The notes under the pieces: generated by a model
Seen by the model: the letters and a program-made list of their open reading frames with translations, nothing else
Told to the model about the DNA's origin: nothing
Databases searched by the model: none
Made by a program: the position numbers and the translations under genes
From: Actinoplanes utahensis
GTDB lineage: Bacteria > Actinomycetota > Actinomycetes > Mycobacteriales > Micromonosporaceae
NCBI RefSeq assembly: GCF_016862455.1
Contig: NZ_BOMZ01000051.1
Coordinates: 114,614 to 178,613, forward strand
Direction: 5' to 3'
DNA length: 64,000 nucleotides
Shown: piece after piece, positions 1 to 9,635 of the stretch
How the letters are laid out: each line of letters starts with the position of its first letter
How positions within the stretch are numbered: position 1 is the first letter of the stretch

Positions 1-1102
1 GGTTGAGCGTGCGCGGCACCCCGTCGACGAGCGCCAGCATGTTGGCGCCGAACGTCTCCTGCAGCTGGGTGTGCTTGTAGAGGTTGTTCAGCACCACCTT
101 GGCGACCGCGTCGCGCTTGAGCACGAGGATCAGGCGCATGCCGGTACGTCCGGAGGACTCGTCACGGATGTCCGCGATGCCGGTGAGCTTGCCCTCCTTG
201 ACCAGCTCGGCGATCCGCTCGGCGAGGTTGTCCGGGTTCACCTGGTACGGCAGCTCGGTCACCACGAGGCACGGCCGGCCCCGGGTGTCCTCCTCGACCT
301 CGACGACCGCGCGCATCCGGATCGATCCACGGCCGGTGCGGTACGCGTCGTTGATCGCCGACTGCCCGACGATCAGGCCCTTGGTCGGGAAGTCCGGGCC
401 CTTCACGAGCTCGAGCATCGCCTCGAGCGCGGTCGCCTCGTCCGACTCGGGATGGTCGAGCTGCCACTGGACGGCGGCGGCGATCTCCCGCAGGTTGTGC
501 GGCGGGATCTTGGTGGCCATGCCGACCGCGATGCCCTCGGAGCCGTTGACCAGCAGGTTCGGGAACCGCGCCGGCAGGATCGTCGGCTCTTTGGTCCGCC
601 CGTCGTAGTTGTCCTGCATGTCGACGGTGTCCTCGTCGATGTCCCGCAGCATCTCCATCGCCAGCGGGGACAGTTTCGACTCGGTGTACCGCATGGCGGC
701 CGGCGGGTCGTTACCCGGCGAACCGAAGTTGCCGTTGCCGTCGATCAGCGGGTACCGCAGGGACCAGATCTGGCCCATCCGGACGAGCGCGTCGTAGATC
801 GACGAGTCGCCGTGCGGGTGGTAGTTGCCCATCACGTCGCCGACGACGCGGGCGCACTTGACGTAACCGCGGTCCGGCCGGAAGCCGGCGTCGTACATCG
901 CGTAGAGGATCTTGCGGTGCACCGGCTTGAGGCCGTCGCGGACGTCGGGCAGCGCTCGGCCGACGATGACGCTCATCGCATAGTCGAGGTACGAGCGCTG
1001 CATCTCGACCTCGAGACCGACCGGCTCGACGCGTTGGGTCACACCGCCACCGGCGTCCGCGATGGTCTCGTCGCCGTCCGGGGGTTCGGGAGTGTCAGTC
1101 AC
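1..1102 (-). CDS. gyrA: DNA gyrase subunit A (N-terminal part; runs off the window)
   Basis: GyrA is the DNA-cleaving subunit of the A2B2 gyrase, which introduces negative supercoils with ATP hydrolysed by GyrB. About 367 N-terminal residues are visible; the 3' end lies beyond position 1. The GTG start at 1102 follows a short acidic leader (TDTPEPPDGDE). Conserved landmarks are the LDYAMSVIVGRALPDVRDGL block (about residues 39-58), the quinolone-determining region HPHGDSSIYD (Ser100, Ser101, Asp104 in this numbering) and the catalytic tyrosine in AAMRYTE (about Tyr139). Having Ser and Asp at the classical quinolone positions suggests a drug-sensitive type of gyrase. The gene lies 97 bp downstream of gyrB on the same strand, the usual actinobacterial order, and the gap contains DnaA-box motifs. 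Confidence 0.97.
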   Translation of the reverse strand, partial: MTDTPEPPDGDETIADAGGGVTQRVEPVGLEVEMQRSYLDYAMSVIVGRALPDVRDGLKPVHRKILYAMYDAGFRPDRGYVKCARVVGDVMGNYHPHGDSSIYDALVRMGQIWSLRYPLIDGNGNFGSPGNDPPAAMRYTESKLSPLAMEMLRDIDEDTVDMQDNYDGRTKEPTILPARFPNLLVNGSEGIAVGMATKIPPHNLREIAAAVQWQLDHPESDEATALEAMLELVKGPDFPTKGLIVGQSAINDAYRTGRGSIRMRAVVEVEEDTRGRPCLVVTELPYQVNPDNLAERIAELVKEGKLTGIADIRDESSGRTGMRLILVLKRDAVAKVVLNNLYKHTQLQETFGANMLALVDGVPRTLN

Positions 1103-1158
1103 TTTTAACCCTTACTCAAGGTGATGCCAGGCATATGCTGCCAGAACGGGCATAACGC

Positions 1159-1199
1159 TGTGGATAACGTTGTGGAAAGTGGATGCACGCTGTGGATAC
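1159..1199 (-). promoter_or_regulatory. DnaA-box motifs in the gyrB-gyrA gap
   Basis: TGTGGATAA at 1159-1167 is the exact complement of the consensus DnaA box TTATCCACA. TGTGGATAC at 1191-1199 is a one-mismatch copy that runs into the gyrB stop. A weaker TGTGGAAAG sits between them at 1171. All have the same orientation. They fill the 97-bp gap in front of gyrA. The motif matches are seen directly; DnaA binding and any effect on gyrA are inferred. Confidence 0.55.
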
Positions 1200-3152
<1,953 letters not shown>

Positions 3153-3714
3153 CCTCGGCCACTTTCTCGCGCCGGACCGTGAGGCCCCGCAACGGGGTTG
3201 GCGGGCCCTCGGCAGCGGCCAGGAGCACACGGGGAGCCAGAGATGACACCGCGGGAAAGAAGCGGACCACCGGTGGAACCGTGCACGCCGGTCGCCGCGG
3301 ACGGCCCGCGGATCGTGATCGGCTGGAAAAACCGCATAGCGTGACGATGGTGCTGGCAAGCCGCCCAGAACACCTGGCCAACTGTCCAGAACGCACCGGC
3401 AACCACAGTTTTCCCGGTCGCTGTCGATTCTACTCCGCCGGAGCGAATCGGCGAGGGTCCGGCACCCCTTCAGGGTGCCTGAGAGTGCCGTAGCGCGATT
3501 TGAGGCGCTACCCAGGTAATCCCCTACACGGCACCGCCACTGTGCGCAATGGCAAACGCTGCGGCAGTTTCCGCCCTCGGGCGCGCCTGCATCGCGCTGT
3601 CCACACTCACTGCGACACTGCTCGACAGCGTCCCGGGCCTGTGTCGTAACCTCGCCCGCGCGGGCCGCGGATGGCCGGACGGTCGCAGGGCAGGTCGAGG
3701 AGGGGTGGCCCCGG
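3153..3714. other. gyrB upstream region, no gene recognised
   Basis: 562 bp between divergent gyrB (minus) and an unknown plus-strand gene. Open frames here have no coding look and no family match. A small hairpin is visible at 3461-3479: GGCACCC and GGGTGCC with a five-base loop, about 310 bp upstream of the gyrB start. The region presumably holds the gyrB promoter, which in other bacteria is supercoiling-sensitive. I could not assign -10/-35 boxes with confidence. Confidence 0.4.
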
Positions 3715-4281
3715 ATGGCGCACGACAAGGGCCTGGACAACGTCGCGGTGCACTGGCCGCGGACGAATCAGTACTACGACCCGGTGGCTCCCGCCGAGTT
3801 CGTCGACTTCGGAGCGATCGCCGACCGGCCCGAGATCGCCGCGCCCACCGGTGCGCTGGCGCTGCACATAGCCAAGACCGGAACGGTACGCGCGACCGCG
3901 TACACCGAGCTCGTCGATCTCCTGCTGGGCCTCGAGGGTGTGCTGTACGCCACCGACGCCGCGGCCGAGGACGAGGACCCGGTGATCGACCCGGACGGCT
4001 GCGCATGGATCGCCGGCGGCCTGGAGCGTTTCGTCGAGGGTCACGACAAGTTCGGTGACCTGGTCACCTTCGACACCGTCACCGAGGTGCTGCGGACCGC
4101 GATCTCGGCCGGCCGGCTCGCCGATCAGCAGTTGCGCTGGCTGGACCACCGACTCGCGGCTCTGCGCGACGACAATGGGAACTCGCCGCACTGGAGCTTC
4201 GCGCGGACCGAGCTGGCCGTCCTGGCCGGTTTCTACCGGCGCTGCGCCGAGCGCGGTTTCGCGATCTTCGCCGACTACTGA
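3715..4281 (+). CDS. Unknown soluble protein (188 aa)
   Basis: Not recognised. The 188-residue product has no signal peptide or membrane segment and is rich in Asp, Glu and Ala. Its composition and third-position GC match real genes here. It begins MAHDKGLDNVAVHWPRTNQY and ends with aromatic-rich RCAERGFAIFADY. The middle looks helical (TELVDLLLGLEGVLYATDAA; AGRLADQQLRWLDHRLAALR). It lies on the plus strand inside an otherwise minus-strand replication block, convergent with a small membrane-protein gene and separated from it by a 16-bp inverted repeat. The start is the ATG following a GGATGGCG stretch; an earlier in-frame start was not evident. This pair is not part of the conserved dciA-gyrB core as I know it from mycobacteria, so it may be an insertion. 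Confidence 0.7.
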   Translation: MAHDKGLDNVAVHWPRTNQYYDPVAPAEFVDFGAIADRPEIAAPTGALALHIAKTGTVRATAYTELVDLLLGLEGVLYATDAAAEDEDPVIDPDGCAWIAGGLERFVEGHDKFGDLVTFDTVTEVLRTAISAGRLADQQLRWLDHRLAALRDDNGNSPHWSFARTELAVLAGFYRRCAERGFAIFADY

Positions 4282-4285
4282 GACC

Positions 4286-4320
4286 GGCCGCCGAAAGCAG
4301 CCCGGCTGCTTTCGGCGGCC
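4286..4320. terminator. Bidirectional hairpin between convergent genes
   Basis: A perfect 16-bp inverted repeat (4286-4301 with 4305-4320, three-base loop) starts 5 bp after the stop of the plus-strand gene and ends 5 bp before the stop of the minus-strand gene. There is no strong T-run, but the stem contains an AAAGCAGC/GCTGCTTT core. The position fits a shared terminator. Confidence 0.75.
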
Positions 4321-4324
4321 CGGC

Positions 4325-4591
4325 CTACGGAAGCCGGTTGCGGGCCGGATGGCGGACCAGCCGGGTCAGCCCACCGGTCACGGCGAGCACGACAAGACCG
4401 GAGAAACCCCAGAAGATCCGGGTACGGTCCTCGACCTCGCGCCGCATCGCCGCCGGCAGCTCGCTCGGCGCACAGGCCGGTGTCCCGTCGTCCACCACAT
4501 ATCCACAGGACGTGTCCGGAGTCACGGCCGGAACCAGCGGCGCGACGGCGAACGCCAGCAGGACGAGGGCACTGCGGAAGAACGCGATCAT
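4325..4591 (-). CDS. Small membrane protein with N-terminal signal/anchor (88 aa)
   Basis: An 88-residue protein of unknown function. Residues 1-24 (IAFFRSALVLLAFAVAPLVP) look like a signal peptide or first membrane helix. A second hydrophobic segment near residues 61-75 (FWGFSGLVVLAVTGGLTRLV) precedes a basic tail (RHPARNRLP). Two cysteines (SCGYVV, ACAPSE) lie in the presumed extracytoplasmic loop and could form a disulphide. It reads toward the 3.7-kb unknown gene and is 33 bp downstream of dciA on the same strand, so it may be cotranscribed with dciA. Hydropathy supports a two-helix membrane protein; nothing points to a specific role. Confidence 0.6.
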   Translation of the reverse strand: MIAFFRSALVLLAFAVAPLVPAVTPDTSCGYVVDDGTPACAPSELPAAMRREVEDRTRIFWGFSGLVVLAVTGGLTRLVRHPARNRLP

Positions 4592-4624
4592 GCAGGTTCA
4601 GACGCACGACCCGACGGATCGGTT

Positions 4625-5335
4625 TCAGCCGTACGTGTCCCGGGGCCCACGCCCTTCGACCCGGCGCGGCCCCCGGCTCCAGGACGGCGCCGCCGGCCCG
4701 TGGATGTTGAGCCGGGTCACCACGTTGTGGCCGACCTCACCGGCGATCTTGCGCAGCAGGGTCGCCGCCAGCAGCCGCAACTGGGTCGCCCAGGCGGTCG
4801 ACTCCGCCTCGACGGTCAGCACCCCGCCCTCCAGCCGCATCGGCCGGCTGTGCGCGGCGATGTCCGGCCCGACGACCTTCTCCCAGGTGCCGAAAACGGT
4901 CGCCTCGGCTTTCGGTTTCTCCCAGCCGCGTGCTTTCACGAGGCGTTCCAGCATCGCCCCGAACAGCTGTGGATCGCGCGGGTCCGGTCCCGGCCCGGAA
5001 TAGCCCCGCAGCCGTTTGCCCCGGCCCTGGCCCGTTCCGGGGCGGCGGGGGGCACGGGCGGCCTCCCGGCGCCGGGAGAGCGCGGCGTCCAGCACCGCGC
5101 GGGCGAGCTCGGGCCCGGCCAGATCACCGCCGTCGTCCACCGGCTGTGGGTCCGGGCGTTTCTCCTCGGGGGCACGACCGACTCGCTCAGTGGCTCCAGA
5201 AGACCCGCGAAGCTCCCGAGCCTCATCCACCCCCGCCCAAAGGTCCCCGAGAGCCTCCGTGAGCCGCTGAGGCGGGTTCTCCGCCCCACGCGGCCGGTCG
5301 CCACCCGGCCGATCGCGATCAGAGTCAGGAAACAC
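4625..5335 (-). CDS. dciA: DciA-type (DUF721) replicative helicase loader/operator
   Basis: A 236-residue protein with a C-terminal DUF721/DciA domain (about residues 115-215). Recognisable patterns are LFGAMLERLVKARGWEKPKAE, the FGTWEKVVGPDIAAHSRP block, and LTVEAESTAWATQLRLLAATLL with a conserved Trp-Ala-Gln-Leu core. The N-terminal 110 residues are polar and likely disordered, as in many actinobacterial members. DciA proteins are the ancestral loaders of DnaB-type helicase; the mycobacterial counterpart is Rv0004 between recF and gyrB, the same place as here. The ATG at 5335 overlaps the end of recF by 11 bp, implying translational coupling. Its partner DnaB is encoded at 60976-62427. Confidence 0.9.
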   Translation of the reverse strand: MFPDSDRDRPGGDRPRGAENPPQRLTEALGDLWAGVDEARELRGSSGATERVGRAPEEKRPDPQPVDDGGDLAGPELARAVLDAALSRRREAARAPRRPGTGQGRGKRLRGYSGPGPDPRDPQLFGAMLERLVKARGWEKPKAEATVFGTWEKVVGPDIAAHSRPMRLEGGVLTVEAESTAWATQLRLLAATLLRKIAGEVGHNVVTRLNIHGPAAPSWSRGPRRVEGRGPRDTYG

Positions 5336-6455
5336 GGGTCACCGATCCCGTCATCACGTCGTAGCGCGCGCCGCGCAGACTCGCCGGCACGTCCTCCGGC
5401 ACCGCACATGTCACCAGCAACTGTCCCGCGTCGGAGACCAGCGCGGCCAGCCGGTCCCGCCGCTCGGCGTCGAGCGAGGCGAAGACGTCGTCGAGGACCA
5501 GGATCGGCTCGATGCCGTCGGAGCGCAGCAGGTCATAGGCGGCCAGTCGCAGGGCGACCGAGAAGGACCAGGTCTCGCCCTGGCTCGCGTACCCCTTGAC
5601 CGGCAGGTCGCCGAGGACCAGCGCCAGGTCGTCGCGGTGCGGGCCGACCAGGGTGGTGCCGCGTTCGATCTCCACCGGCCGCCGTTCGGCCAGCCGGTCC
5701 AGGATCGCCGTCTCCAGCGCGGGCCGGTCCATCTGGAGCGCGTCGCCGAGGCGGGAGGCGTACGAGATCGCGGCCGCACCGCGCCCGGCGGCGACCGCGT
5801 CGTAGGCCTTGGTCAAGTGCGGCGCCAGCGCGGCGGCCAACTCGAGACGGCCGGCCAGCAGCTCCGCGCCGTGATGGGCCAGGTGCTGGTCCCAGACGGC
5901 GAGGGTGGACAGGTCCTGCCCGCGGTTGCCGCCGACCTTGCGGTTCAGATACGCCGAGCGGAGCAGGGCGTTGCGCTGCTTCACCACCCGGTCGTAGTCG
6001 GCGCGCACCCCGGCGTACCGCGGCTGCCGGGCGACCAGCAGATCGTCGAGGTAACGGCGGCGTTCGGAGGGATCGCCGCGGACCAGTTCCAGATCCTCGG
6101 GGGCGAACAGCACCATCCGCAGCGCGCCGAGCACCTCGCGGGGCCGGCGCACCGGCGACCGGTTGAGCCGGGCCCGGTTGGCCCGGCCCGGCACGATCTC
6201 CAGCTCGACCAGCAGCTCCCGTCCTTCGTGGACGAGCGCGCACCGGATCACCGCGGAGGTCGCCCCGGACCGCACCAGCGGAGCGTCGGTGGCCACCCGG
6301 TGACTGTCCAGAGTGGCCACGTACCCGAGCGCCTCGATCAGGTTGGTCTTGCCCATGCCGTTGTGGCCGACGAGCACGGACACGCCGGGTTCGAGATCGA
6401 CCGCCACCCGCTCATACGAACGGAAATCGGTGAGCTCGACCCGGCGTACGTGCAT
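5325..6455 (-). CDS. recF: DNA replication/repair protein RecF
   Basis: SMC-like ATPase that acts at single-strand gaps with RecO/RecR to load RecA; 376 residues, typical length. The start MHVRRVELTDFRSYERVAVD is the family's standard N-terminus. Walker A is GHNGMGKTN (about residues 33-41), the signature segment is ASQGETWSFSVALRLAAYDL, and Walker B is PILVLDDVFASLD. It is 3 bp downstream of gnd and overlaps dciA by 11 bp, so dnaN-gnd-recF-dciA look like one transcript. No unusual features. Confidence 0.97.
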   Translation of the reverse strand: MHVRRVELTDFRSYERVAVDLEPGVSVLVGHNGMGKTNLIEALGYVATLDSHRVATDAPLVRSGATSAVIRCALVHEGRELLVELEIVPGRANRARLNRSPVRRPREVLGALRMVLFAPEDLELVRGDPSERRRYLDDLLVARQPRYAGVRADYDRVVKQRNALLRSAYLNRKVGGNRGQDLSTLAVWDQHLAHHGAELLAGRLELAAALAPHLTKAYDAVAAGRGAAAISYASRLGDALQMDRPALETAILDRLAERRPVEIERGTTLVGPHRDDLALVLGDLPVKGYASQGETWSFSVALRLAAYDLLRSDGIEPILVLDDVFASLDAERRDRLAALVSDAGQLLVTCAVPEDVPASLRGARYDVMTGSVTRVS

Positions 6456-6458
6456 GGA

Positions 6459-7331
<873 letters not shown>

Positions 7332-7370
7332 GGTGATCTCCCTAGATGAGCGATTGCTTCAAGCTCAGTA

Positions 7371-8504
7371 TCAGCGAGTCACCCGGATCGGCATGATCAG
7401 ATAGCGGTAACCCGGGATGATTTCGCCACTTTCGCCAGCGGGGGAGATCACAGCGGGCTTGAACGCGTCGACGAACGCGAAGACCGCCGTCGGAGCGCCG
7501 AGGTTCTGCAGACCGTCGATCAGGTACTGCGGGTTGAAGCCGATCGTCAGCGCCTCACCGGTGAACTCCGCCTCCATGGCCTCGCTCGCCCGCGCCTCCT
7601 CGGTGCCGCCGGCCTCGACCACGAGACCGTCCTCGCTGAAACTCAGCAGCACCGGGGTCTGCCGCTCGGCGACCAGCGCGACACGGCGGACCACCTCGAC
7701 CAGGGCGGCCACGCCGACGCGCGCCTCGGCGTTGTGGGCGGCCGGGAAGAGCGAACGCACCGGCGGGTAGTTGGCCCCGTCGAGCAGGCGGCTGGTGGTG
7801 CGGCGGGCGCCACCGGCGAAACCGATCATGCCCTCGCCGGCGCTGCCCTGAGCCAGCGCCAGGGTGACCGCGCCACCGACCGGGCCGAGCGCCTTGGCGG
7901 TGTCGTTCAGCGTCTTCGCCGGCACCAGCGCGTTCAGGCTGATCTCCGGGTCGTCCGGGGTCCACTCGATCTCACGCATGGCCAGCCGGTAGCGGTCGGT
8001 CGCCAGCAGCGCCATGGTCGAACCGTTCAGCTCCAGTCGCACACCGGTCATCATCGGCAGCGTCTCGTCCCGGCCCGCGGCGATCGCGACCTGGGAAACC
8101 GCTGAGGCGAACGTAGCGGCGTCGACGGTGCCCGCGCTGGATGGCATGTCCGGCAGGGCCGGATAGTCCTCCACCGGCATCGTGGGGAGGGTGAAACGGG
8201 CACTGCCGCAGACCAGCTCGAGGTGCGCGCCGACGGCGGCGATGTCCACCGGCTTGCCGGGCAGCGCCTTGGTGATCTCGGCGAGCAGACGGCCGGAGAC
8301 GAGCGCCGACCCGTCCGCGTCGGCCTGCACGTCGACGGTCACCTGGCTGGAGACCTCGTAGTCGAAGCCGGACACCCGCAGGCGACCGCTCTCCACCCGG
8401 AGCAGGACACCGGCGAGCACCGGCACCGAAGGCCGGCTGGGCAGGCTCTTGGCTGTCCACGCCACGGCGTCGGCGAGCGCGTCTCGCTCCACCCGGAACT
8501 TCAT
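7371..8504 (-). CDS. dnaN: DNA polymerase III sliding clamp (beta subunit)
   Basis: The ring-shaped processivity clamp, 377 residues with the usual three clamp domains. It starts MKFRVERDALADAVAWTAKS and ends YRYLIMPIRVTR; the terminal MP-x-R segment is the hallmark of the peptide-binding pocket that receives polymerase and DnaA-regulator clamp motifs. Other typical segments are GRDETLPMMTGVRLELNG and LLATDRYRLAMRE. The ATG at 8504 is preceded by GAGGACAGC. It is the first gene left of oriC, transcribed away from it, with recF and gnd downstream. Confidence 0.98.
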   Translation of the reverse strand: MKFRVERDALADAVAWTAKSLPSRPSVPVLAGVLLRVESGRLRVSGFDYEVSSQVTVDVQADADGSALVSGRLLAEITKALPGKPVDIAAVGAHLELVCGSARFTLPTMPVEDYPALPDMPSSAGTVDAATFASAVSQVAIAAGRDETLPMMTGVRLELNGSTMALLATDRYRLAMREIEWTPDDPEISLNALVPAKTLNDTAKALGPVGGAVTLALAQGSAGEGMIGFAGGARRTTSRLLDGANYPPVRSLFPAAHNAEARVGVAALVEVVRRVALVAERQTPVLLSFSEDGLVVEAGGTEEARASEAMEAEFTGEALTIGFNPQYLIDGLQNLGAPTAVFAFVDAFKPAVISPAGESGEIIPGYRYLIMPIRVTR

Positions 8505-8604
8505 GCTGTCCTCCGCGATGCGTCCTCATACAGGGGCATGGACCCCACTGAACTCTATGGCTCCGGCGGTGTTGGTGCGTGCCCGACCCCGTTCCGGCTT
8601 CTTA

Positions 8605-8644
8605 CACCGAGAAGACGAGGGACTCCAACCCTTGCTTCTCGGTG
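8605..8644. repeat. 10-bp inverted repeat at the dnaN edge of oriC
   Basis: CACCGAGAAG at 8605-8614 and its exact complement CTTCTCGGTG at 8635-8644 flank a 20-bp loop. It lies 101 bp upstream of the dnaN start and about 150 bp from the first DnaA box. No T-run follows on either strand, so a simple terminator is less likely. It could be a dnaN leader hairpin or an origin structural element. Confidence 0.5.
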
Positions 8645-8796
8645 CTGATCAACCTCAGGCGAGGCGAGCCGGAAGCGAGCATCCACACCTTCCACAACGC
8701 TGATGATTGGTTTTTGTTCTCTTAGAAGAGATAACTAGTCGTCTTCGTAGGGGCTGTGCATACTGTGGAGAACTGCCGTTTCCGCTGGTCAGCGGG

Positions 8797-9101
8797 TTAT
8801 CCACCGGTGGTTCACATGTGGGTAACCGGGGTATAAACCCGGGTCTGTGTCCACAGCCGTCGGGCTCGGAGCGAGTTATCCACTGTTGTCCACAGGCTAT
8901 CCACCGGTTGTCCACCGGTTTTATCCCCTGCGCTGTGGATTACGCAGGAACGCTACCGGCTCGTCGTCCACAGAACCTTCAACAGGCTATCCACAGGCTC
9001 CCCCAGCCTGTGAGATCTTTTGTGACTCTCTGTGTCTGTCCACATCGATGTCCACAGGGTTGGTCCACATCTGTGGGTTTCAGTGTCAGCTGTTATCCAC
9101 C
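8797..9101 (+). promoter_or_regulatory. oriC DnaA-box array, left half
   Basis: Plus-oriented boxes: TTATCCACC 8797, TTATCCACT 8876, TTGTCCACA 8886, CTATCCACC 8897, TTGTCCACC 8908, TCGTCCACA 8964, CTATCCACA 8987, CTGTCCACA 9036, ATGTCCACA 9048 and TTATCCACC 9093 (positions are first bases). One opposite-facing box, TGTGGATTA, lies at 8934. Several are spaced 10-11 bp apart (8876, 8886, 8897, 8908), about one helical turn, which suits cooperative DnaA filament formation. Confidence 0.85.
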
Positions 9102-9127
9102 GACTGGGGACAGAGCCTGTGGACGCC

Positions 9128-9464
9128 TGTGGATTAGTGTGGACAACGTTGGCACGAAACGTACCCGTTCCGGCGTTGACAAGTCGCATGCGAACAACCT
9201 CAGAAATAGGCGTAGATGAGCTTCGATTTCTGTGGATTCGGAAGATGATCTGGGCATAACTTGTGGACAACCCCGTGTGTAACCGGTGGACAACCAGAAA
9301 ATCGCGGGGAAATAGCAGCTCAGAGGCGAGTAACCCGATCGTGGACCGCCTGTGTATAACCCGGGAAAGCGGCCGATGGCGTCGACGGCCGTCCCTGCGT
9401 GCCCACTCCTGTGGATTGCCGGCGATCCGGGGTCGGAGGCAGTCGAGCCGCTTCCTGTGGATTA
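9128..9464 (-). promoter_or_regulatory. oriC DnaA-box array, right half
   Basis: Boxes on the opposite strand: TGTGGATTA 9128, TGTGGACAA 9138, TGTGGATTC 9231, TGTGGACAA 9262, GGTGGACAA 9285, TGTGTATAA 9351, TGTGGATTG 9410 and TGTGGATTA 9456. Box orientation flips near position 9110, so the two arrays face each other. Spacing is wider than in the left array. Confidence 0.85.
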
Positions 9465-9635
9465 CCGACCCCATCGGGTACGGGCGTCCCGCGCTGAGCC
9501 GTTCCGCTGCTGCTCAGGCCCGCTCATCAGGCGAGTCGACAGCATGTCGGCACAGCAAAACCGGGCCCGGCAGTCAGCGGGCCCGGACGGGGAGATGTTC
9601 CGGGGGTGTGTTCGGGCGGCGGTGGCCCGTACCCC

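Larger units (their letters stand above)
8505..9635. other. oriC: Chromosomal replication origin oriC
   Basis: The 1131-bp gap between dnaN and the end of dnaA contains no credible gene and at least fifteen 9-mers related to the DnaA box. They span 8797-9464: plus-oriented TTATCCAC/TTGTCCAC forms on the left and mostly TGTGGAT/TGTGGAC forms on the right. The actinobacterial favourite TTGTCCACA occurs at 8886, and its complement TGTGGACAA at 9138 and 9262. A comparatively AT-rich patch at 8700-8745, including a TCTCTT-AG-AAGAGA palindrome (8718-8731), lies between dnaN and the first box and is a candidate unwinding element. Gene context plus box density make the assignment very safe; the exact unwinding site is inferred. 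Confidence 0.95.
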
